Shown one piece after another: positions 4,018-7,146 of a DNA stretch of 7,146 nucleotides; position 1 is the first letter of the stretch, and each line of letters opens with the position of its first letter. The stretch is from Alphaproteobacteria bacterium. Its GTDB lineage: Bacteria; Pseudomonadota; Alphaproteobacteria; Rickettsiales; JADKJE01. Both the position numbers and the translations under genes were made by a program. The stretch spans positions 1 through 7,146 of the forward strand of contig JADKJE010000016.1 in assembly GCA_016722515.1 (NCBI GenBank), read 5' to 3'. The notes beneath the pieces were generated by a model. It saw only the letters and a list, made by a program, of their open reading frames with translations. It searched no databases and was not told the origin of the DNA.

Positions 4018-5478
4018 ATTGCTGATGTAGTGAGGGTTCAACGGAAAGCGGCTGACGTGCGTGCGTTGGTGCGTAGGATTGCGGATATGGATGGACGGGA
4101 GACGTGGATTGCGCTGCCCCAAGACCCCGGACAGAGTGGCAAGCCAATTTATGAGGAAGAGCTAATTTCAATGGCTGATGGTTCATTGAAGAAGCTAAAA
4201 GATGTTATTGAAGGTGATTTTGTTATTGGTAAAGATTCGTTTCCACATAAAGTTACTCATGTACATATTCAAGGATTATTACCTACATTAAAAATATCTA
4301 CTGAATGTGGAAGAGTGATTCGTTCTGCATACGATCATCCATTTTTAACAACTGAAGGATGGACAGAAGCGCGTAATTTAACAACAAATGATGCGCTAGG
4401 TTTGTTGACTGGAATGAAAATTAATTCGTCAACAACAAGAACTGCCGAAGAATTTAGATTAGCAGGATATTTCGTTGGCGACGGTTCTGTTGGAATTAAA
4501 AAAGGTTCTATTTCTTCTGATGCTGGATTTTGTTGTATCGATCAAATTCAATTAGAAGATTTTAAGAATTGCGTTAAGTCGATTGGTGGTGCTGTTGTTA
4601 TTCGTGGTCATCGAGGTGTTAATTATGGAACTACAGGTTTACAACAATGGTTAAGAGATACGGCGCTTGCTGGTAAAACTGCTTACAATAAGAGAGTTCC
4701 AGATTGGGTGTTTTCTGCACCGAATCATTTGATTGCTGAATTCCTTGGAGCTTACTTTGCTTGTGATGGAACTGTGTCAAGCAAAGGTGATAGTGTTATT
4801 TTTTATAGTGTTTCAAAAGAATTGTTGATTGATGTTCAACATCTTTTGTTACGACTTGGTATTTCTTCAAGATTAAAACAGAAGAATGGACAGTATCTTA
4901 AAACTCGTCATGTTTCATTTCTGTTGGTAATGAGTCAGCAGGATGATGGTTATCGTCGATTTGCTAATAGGATACCAATTCATAATGTTATGAAGAAACA
5001 AAGATTATCTGAATTGTCTGCAAAAAGTAGATTCAGAAGATTTGATGAGCAATATATTCCAGACAAGATTGTATCAATTACTGAAGATGGATTATTTCCT
5101 TGCCGTTGTTTAAGTGTTGAAAATGATAAATCATTTCTTGTTAATGATGTTGTTGTCCATAACTGTCAAGTAGAATCGTACAAGGAAATGTTGAATGGAT
5201 TCGTGGTGCTGACGCGCACCATCACCAAGAATAAGTTAGTCATGGCTGAACCGGCAGCGGCACTCTGGCAGCAAGGCAACATTGAAATCGTTCGTGCAAA
5301 GTGGAATGAAGATTTACTTTGTGAATTAGAAGCGTTTCCGACGCCAAAGATACATGATGATCAAGTTGATTGTTTGAGTGCGGCTGTGACTCGACTGCCA
5401 GGTCATTCCATACCCGATTACACCAAGTCTGGTCTGAGCGCTAAGTTCAAAGAGTTCAGAAGGCATAACAAAGCCTAG
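4015..5478 (+). CDS. TerL C-terminal nuclease half interrupted by an intein
   Basis: The frame runs from GTG 4015 (open from 4009) to TAG 5476-5478, 487 residues. Residues 1-43 are TerL sequence: VIADVV strand, a helix, then WIALPQDPGQSGK, the conserved QDPGQ.GK segment. Residues 44-383 are an intein. Residues 384-487 resume TerL: CQVESYKEML, then AEPAAALWQQGNIEIVRAKW, and KIHDDQVD (about 449-456) with acidic nuclease residues near the end. Joining residues 43 and 384 gives PGQSGK-CQVESYKEML, a seamless match to the family pattern PGQ.GK.Q.E. After splicing, this half would be 147 residues. It needs Asp293 of the upstream half to complete the nuclease site, so the split is not at a domain border. 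Extein codons are GC-richer than intein codons. Confidence 0.85.
   Translation: MIADVVRVQRKAADVRALVRRIADMDGRETWIALPQDPGQSGKPIYEEELISMADGSLKKLKDVIEGDFVIGKDSFPHKVTHVHIQGLLPTLKISTECGRVIRSAYDHPFLTTEGWTEARNLTTNDALGLLTGMKINSSTTRTAEEFRLAGYFVGDGSVGIKKGSISSDAGFCCIDQIQLEDFKNCVKSIGGAVVIRGHRGVNYGTTGLQQWLRDTALAGKTAYNKRVPDWVFSAPNHLIAEFLGAYFACDGTVSSKGDSVIFYSVSKELLIDVQHLLLRLGISSRLKQKNGQYLKTRHVSFLLVMSQQDDGYRRFANRIPIHNVMKKQRLSELSAKSRFRRFDEQYIPDKIVSITEDGLFPCRCLSVENDKSFLVNDVVVHNCQVESYKEMLNGFVVLTRTITKNKLVMAEPAAALWQQGNIEIVRAKWNEDLLCELEAFPTPKIHDDQVDCLSAAVTRLPGHSIPDYTKSGLSAKFKEFRRHNKA
4144..5163 (+). mobile_element. intein with LAGLIDADG homing endonuclease in TerL
   Basis: The intein has 340 residues in frame with its host ORF. 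The N-terminal splicing block reads PIYEEELISMADGS.KKL, with Pro rather than Cys/Ser as residue 1. Block B is SAYDHPFL with His65. The endonuclease motifs are LAGYFVGDG (106-114) and FLGAYFACDG (200-209), both with the catalytic Asp (113, 208). Block F is PCRCLSVE (Cys320, Cys322) and block G is VVVHN (His339-Asn340), followed by Cys+1. The protein would excise itself and join TerL; the endonuclease cuts intein-free alleles to promote homing. The borders are fixed by the extein match PGQSGK/CQVE. A hand count gives 18 of 60 G+C at 4201-4260, against 39 of 60 at 4081-4140 and 32 of 60 at 5221-5280 outside, a sign of foreign origin. Confidence 0.92.
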
Positions 5479-5486
5479 CATTTATT

Positions 5487-5516
5487 TTGATAGTCAACTA
5501 TTTTTCATGCTATACT
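5487..5516 (+). promoter_or_regulatory. sigma70-like promoter before the BRO gene
   Basis: TTGATA (5487-5492, 5 of 6 to TTGACA), an 18-nt spacer and TATACT (5511-5516), with TGC just before as an extended -10. ATGCTATACT (5507-5516) is identical to the -10 region at 1011-1020. Transcription would start near 5523, about 72 nt before ATG 5595. It begins right after the terminase stop (5478), so the BRO gene can be expressed apart from packaging genes. Confidence 0.62.
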
Positions 5517-5520
5517 TCTT

Positions 5521-5564
5521 GAAGTGGTGCGCCCTACTGTGCGGAAACACAGTAGCACGACTTC
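5521..5564 (+). promoter_or_regulatory. long imperfect leader hairpin before the BRO gene
   Basis: The core stem is CTACTGTG (5534-5541), loop CGGAAA, CACAGTAG (5548-5555), eight perfect pairs. It extends outward through GTG/CAC (5527-5529 with 5556-5558, leaving CGCC bulged) and GAAGT/ACTTC (5521-5525 with 5560-5564), giving 16 pairs in all. No T run follows, so it does not look like a factor-independent terminator. It starts at about the predicted transcript start, so it would cap the mRNA 5' end, or be a protein-binding site or small structured RNA. I do not recognise a known riboswitch. Confidence 0.55.
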
Positions 5565-5594
5565 TCTTTAACCTGAACGATAGGCTAAGAACGA

Positions 5595-6392
5595 ATGAAT
5601 ACTAACACCAATTTAATCCCGTTTCAATTTGAAGACCGCAGTATTCGAGTTTTGATGATAGATGGAACTCCGTGGTGGGTCGCGTTCGAGATTTGTTCTG
5701 TATTAGGAATTGCTAATGGTCGTGATGCAGTTTCACGGCTCGATGATGACGAGAAAACCACTGTCGTTATTACCGACAGTCTTATAAATCAAGGGTTTAG
5801 CAACAATGTTCCTGGAACCAAGATTACCATCATCAATGAACCTGGGATGTATTCGTTAGTTTTGACAAGCCGCAAACCTGAAGCAAAAGCATTTAAGAGA
5901 TGGATAACACATGACGTTATACCGTCCATTCGTCAACAAGGTAGTTACGAGATTCAAAAGCATTCTCACGCTCGCGCACGAACCATTTACGAGGATGCGG
6001 CTGATCGATTGGAGCAAGAGATTCGTGTGGGCAAACTGTTAGAAGCTCCGCTTCACATTGTTCAGCAGGAATCCGTGAAATTAGTATGCCGTGATACTGG
6101 AGTGGATTTCAGCCATCACTTGACGTATGCGAAGGCGCAACAGGACGTTAAGCAAGAAGAAGTCATGAAGGAACCGACTGATTTAGCTCCTGAGCTTGGA
6201 TTAAGGAATGCGACATCCGTTAATAAGTGGTTAGCAGAAAACAATCTTCAAGTAAAAGTAGGTAAAGAATGGAAACCTACGGATAACGGACAGAAGTATT
6301 GCGTGATTCATTCATGGACTAAGAAAGGTAAGGAAGGATATAACTTGAAATGGAATGTTAATTCTCTTAAGAACATTAAAGAAGCGGCTTAG
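5595..6392 (+). CDS. BRO-N domain antirepressor-like protein
   Basis: This 265-residue protein starts at ATG 5595 with only a weak ribosome site (TAAGAACGA). Residues 7-118 are a BRO-N (Bro/antirepressor) domain: LIPFQFEDRSIRVLMIDGTP, WWVAFEICSVLGI, a DDEKTTV stretch, then INEPGMYSLVLTSRKPEAKAFK split over 80-101 and WITHDVIPSIRQQGSYE (103-119). This domain binds DNA and occurs in phage antirepressors. A helical middle (IYEDAADRLEQEIRVGKL, HIVQQESVKLVCRDTGVDFS) leads to a C-terminal part with a winged-helix look: LGLRNATSVNKWLAENNLQ (201-219) and WKPTDNGQKY. Such proteins often control lysogeny or early genes, but a role as repressor antagonist is inferred. It has its own promoter and leader hairpin. 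The stop overlaps the AGGAG of the next gene. Confidence 0.85.
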   Translation: MNTNTNLIPFQFEDRSIRVLMIDGTPWWVAFEICSVLGIANGRDAVSRLDDDEKTTVVITDSLINQGFSNNVPGTKITIINEPGMYSLVLTSRKPEAKAFKRWITHDVIPSIRQQGSYEIQKHSHARARTIYEDAADRLEQEIRVGKLLEAPLHIVQQESVKLVCRDTGVDFSHHLTYAKAQQDVKQEEVMKEPTDLAPELGLRNATSVNKWLAENNLQVKVGKEWKPTDNGQKYCVIHSWTKKGKEGYNLKWNVNSLKNIKEAA

Positions 6393-6395
6393 GAG
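6391..6395 (+). promoter_or_regulatory. Shine-Dalgarno AGGAG for GTG 6402
   Basis: AGGAG overlaps the BRO stop codon (TAG 6390-6392) and lies 6 nt before GTG 6402, which supports the unusual GTG start of the next gene. Confidence 0.65.
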
Positions 6396-6401
6396 TTTAT
6401 C

Positions 6402-6414
6402 GTGAATCCAGTCA
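6402..6414 (+). repeat. 13-bp direct repeat, copy 1
   Basis: GTGAATCCAGTCA is identical to 6591-6603, exactly 189 nt (63 codons) downstream and in the same frame. The two copies bracket the methyltransferase-derived part of the chimeric gene, encoding MNPV here and VNPV in the tail. Confidence 0.7.
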
Positions 6415-6647
6415 TCATTGGTAATGCGATTTTGTATAATGCGGATTGTAGAGATATTTTGCCGATGTTGCCTGGAGTGGATGCTGTGATTACTGATCCG
6501 CCTTATGGAATAAAGCGTCATGGTCAGAATGAAACATTTACAAAACTATCAAAACATAATCAAAGATTGCATGAAGCGTTGCGAACCATTGTGAATCCAG
6601 TCACTTCCATTACTCGTGTCTTTCCTGAATGGCAGTTAGGTGATTAA
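6402..6647 (+). CDS. truncated DNA methyltransferase N-terminus fused to a small tail domain
   Basis: GTG 6402 to TAA 6645-6647 gives 81 residues. Residues 1-43 are the start of an N6-adenine/N4-cytosine methyltransferase: IIGNAILYNADCRDILPMLP, VDAVITDPPYG (catalytic motif IV at 32-36) and IKRHGQN. Family members then continue for roughly 150-200 residues including an S-adenosylmethionine motif (FxGxG), which is absent. Instead the protein changes near residue 45 to a short helix and IVNPVTSITRVFPEWQLGD, which matches the end of the next gene's product position by position (P....ITRVFPEWQ against P....RIRIFPDWQ). It is therefore a chimera, probably from a deletion or recombination. It is unlikely to be an active methylase, but the reading frame is clean and has a strong ribosome site. 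Confidence 0.7.
   Translation: MNPVIIGNAILYNADCRDILPMLPGVDAVITDPPYGIKRHGQNETFTKLSKHNQRLHEALRTIVNPVTSITRVFPEWQLGD
6591..6603 (+). repeat. 13-bp direct repeat, copy 2
   Basis: This is an exact copy of 6402-6414. It lies at the start of the well-aligned part of the tail domain (VNPVTSITRVFPEWQ). Confidence 0.7.
6621..6645 (+). repeat. 25-bp imperfect repeat, copy 1 (tail domain)
   Basis: TTTCCTGAATGGCAG and the next ten bases match 6811-6835 at 22 of 25 positions. It encodes the FPEWQLGD end of the chimeric gene; the matching copy encodes FPDWQFSD. Confidence 0.65.
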
Positions 6648-6648
6648 G

Positions 6649-6864
6649 ATGCGTTCAGAACAATTTCTTGTTTATGAACATCTTTCATACGAAATGGTTG
6701 CAACTGCTTTACACTATATTCAATCGTATGAATTCAAACTTCACGAATGTATGAGAATGTTTGAAGCGATTGAATATGTAATAACACCTAAAAATTGTAG
6801 AATAAGAATATTTCCTGATTGGCAGTTTAGTGATTTCGCATTGGACAATCATCATGAAGACTGA
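6649..6864 (+). CDS. hypothetical protein, paralogue of the tail of the preceding gene (71 aa)
   Basis: ATG 6649 is preferred over GTG 6640 because AGGTGA (6638-6643) lies 5 nt upstream; the stop is TGA 6862-6864. The product has 71 residues. It is helical in the first two thirds, with many aromatic and His residues (YEHLSYEMVATALHYIQSYE), then a short strand region RIRIFPDWQFSDF and an acidic-His end. Residues about 33-60 align without gaps to the tail of the 6402 gene (EAIEYVITP against EALRTIVNP, then RIRIFPDWQ against SITRVFPEWQ shifted by one column at the left). The family is unknown to me. It overlaps the thymidylate synthase-like gene by 11 nt, so it belongs to the same transcript. 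Confidence 0.55.
   Translation: MRSEQFLVYEHLSYEMVATALHYIQSYEFKLHECMRMFEAIEYVITPKNCRIRIFPDWQFSDFALDNHHED
6811..6835 (+). repeat. 25-bp imperfect repeat, copy 2
   Basis: This matches 6621-6645 at 22 of 25 positions, 190 nt downstream. It encodes FPDWQFSD in the stand-alone paralogue. Confidence 0.65.
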
Positions 6865-7146
6865 TTTGCAGTATCAGCAAGCCTTAATCAGTATTCTTGA
6901 TTCAGGCGATGTGATTAACACCCGTAATGCCTGGACGCATTCACATATTGCATTAGAACCAATGACCTTCACGAGAACTCCGTTAGTGACGCTGCGGAAT
7001 ACGGCATGGAAGCTGGCGATTCGTGAAATGGAATGGTTTATGAGTGGAGAAGCGAAGTGTCCACCTGAATTATTGCCGTGGTGGAAAGGTCAGTTGAATA
7101 ATGACGATCAATATTTGTGTGGATACAGTGAGCAATTTCGTTATGC
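6854..7146 (+). CDS. thymidylate synthase-family protein, 3' partial
   Basis: ATG 6854 opens a frame that runs off the right edge; 97 residues are visible. It has the N-terminal layout of the ThyA/pyrimidine methylase family: a first helix (LQYQQALISILDSGD), NTRNAWTHS (22-30) at the place of the R.G..T phosphate-binding loop, PLVTLRNTAWKLAIREMEWF (43-62) matching the family's 'PLvT.R....k.ai.El.wfl.G', SGEAKCPPELLPWW, and CGYSEQFR at the place of the YG.QwR motif. These enzymes methylate dUMP to dTMP with methylene-tetrahydrofolate; phage relatives make hydroxymethyl-dUMP or -dCMP. The deciding active-site Cys and Asn/Asp residues lie beyond the window, so substrate is open. There is no clear Shine-Dalgarno; the 11-nt overlap with the previous gene suggests coupled translation. 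Confidence 0.85.
   Translation, partial: MKTDLQYQQALISILDSGDVINTRNAWTHSHIALEPMTFTRTPLVTLRNTAWKLAIREMEWFMSGEAKCPPELLPWWKGQLNNDDQYLCGYSEQFRY

Noticed and set aside
3772..4186. Overlapping antisense ORFs across the TerL frame break
   Set aside because: They overlap conserved TerL sequence on the + strand and show no domain, so they do not explain the break.
4144..5163. Free-standing homing endonuclease or group I intron
   Set aside because: The ORF is continuous with TerL on both sides and has splicing blocks including a C-terminal HN followed by Cys, so it is an intein.
5534..5570. Factor-independent terminator after TerL
   Set aside because: The stem is good but is followed by CACGACTTCTCTTTA, not a T run, and it lies downstream of a promoter. 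A leader structure fits better.

Overview
The window looks like part of a tailed double-stranded DNA bacteriophage (Caudoviricetes) or a prophage of one. The evidence is a DNA-packaging terminase, a BRO/antirepressor-type gene, several nucleotide-metabolism genes, DNA methyltransferases and many tiny hypothetical genes. All are on the + strand and most are joined by 1-11 nt overlaps such as ATGA. The sequence alone does not identify the host; the Shine-Dalgarno sites and sigma70-like promoters point to a bacterium. I see no tRNA, rRNA or CRISPR array.

Layout. Positions 1-994 hold the end of a dCTP deaminase/dUTPase-family gene, a short coiled-coil protein, a small protein with a MazG-like EExxD signature, and two tandem tiny membrane peptides of 23 and 22 residues. 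Positions 992-1061 hold a sigma70-like promoter followed at once by a GC-rich hairpin with a short T run. Positions 1075-2405 hold a beta-type DNA methyltransferase and a probable small terminase subunit. Positions 2402-3063 hold three small genes: one unknown, one resembling the C-terminal part of the small terminase, and one DUF551-like. Positions 3056-5478 are the large terminase (TerL). It is broken in the middle of its nuclease domain by an in-frame TAG and a change of frame near 3998-4017, and the downstream part carries a 340-residue intein with an intact-looking LAGLIDADG homing endonuclease. Positions 5487-5564 hold a second promoter and a long leader hairpin. Positions 5595-6392 encode a BRO-N antirepressor-like protein. 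After it come a truncated methyltransferase N-terminus fused to a small tail domain, a stand-alone paralogue of that tail, and the start of a thymidylate synthase-family gene that runs off the right edge.

How the genes fit together. The small and large terminase would recognise and package phage DNA. The dCTP deaminase/dUTPase, the MazG-like protein and the thymidylate synthase-like protein are consistent with control of dUTP/dTTP pools or of modified pyrimidines. The methyltransferase may protect phage DNA from restriction. The BRO-like protein is probably regulatory.

The most unusual points are: (1) TerL split inside its RNase H-like nuclease fold, with a Shine-Dalgarno-like AGGAG overlapping the stop and a GTG in the new frame; (2) a terminase intein that appears to start with Pro and has Cys at block F position 4 and Cys at +1; (3) the methyltransferase and the BRO gene sharing a promoter core and related first 13 codons, suggesting gene replacement behind a common control cassette; and (4) a chimeric methyltransferase remnant next to a paralogue of its own tail.
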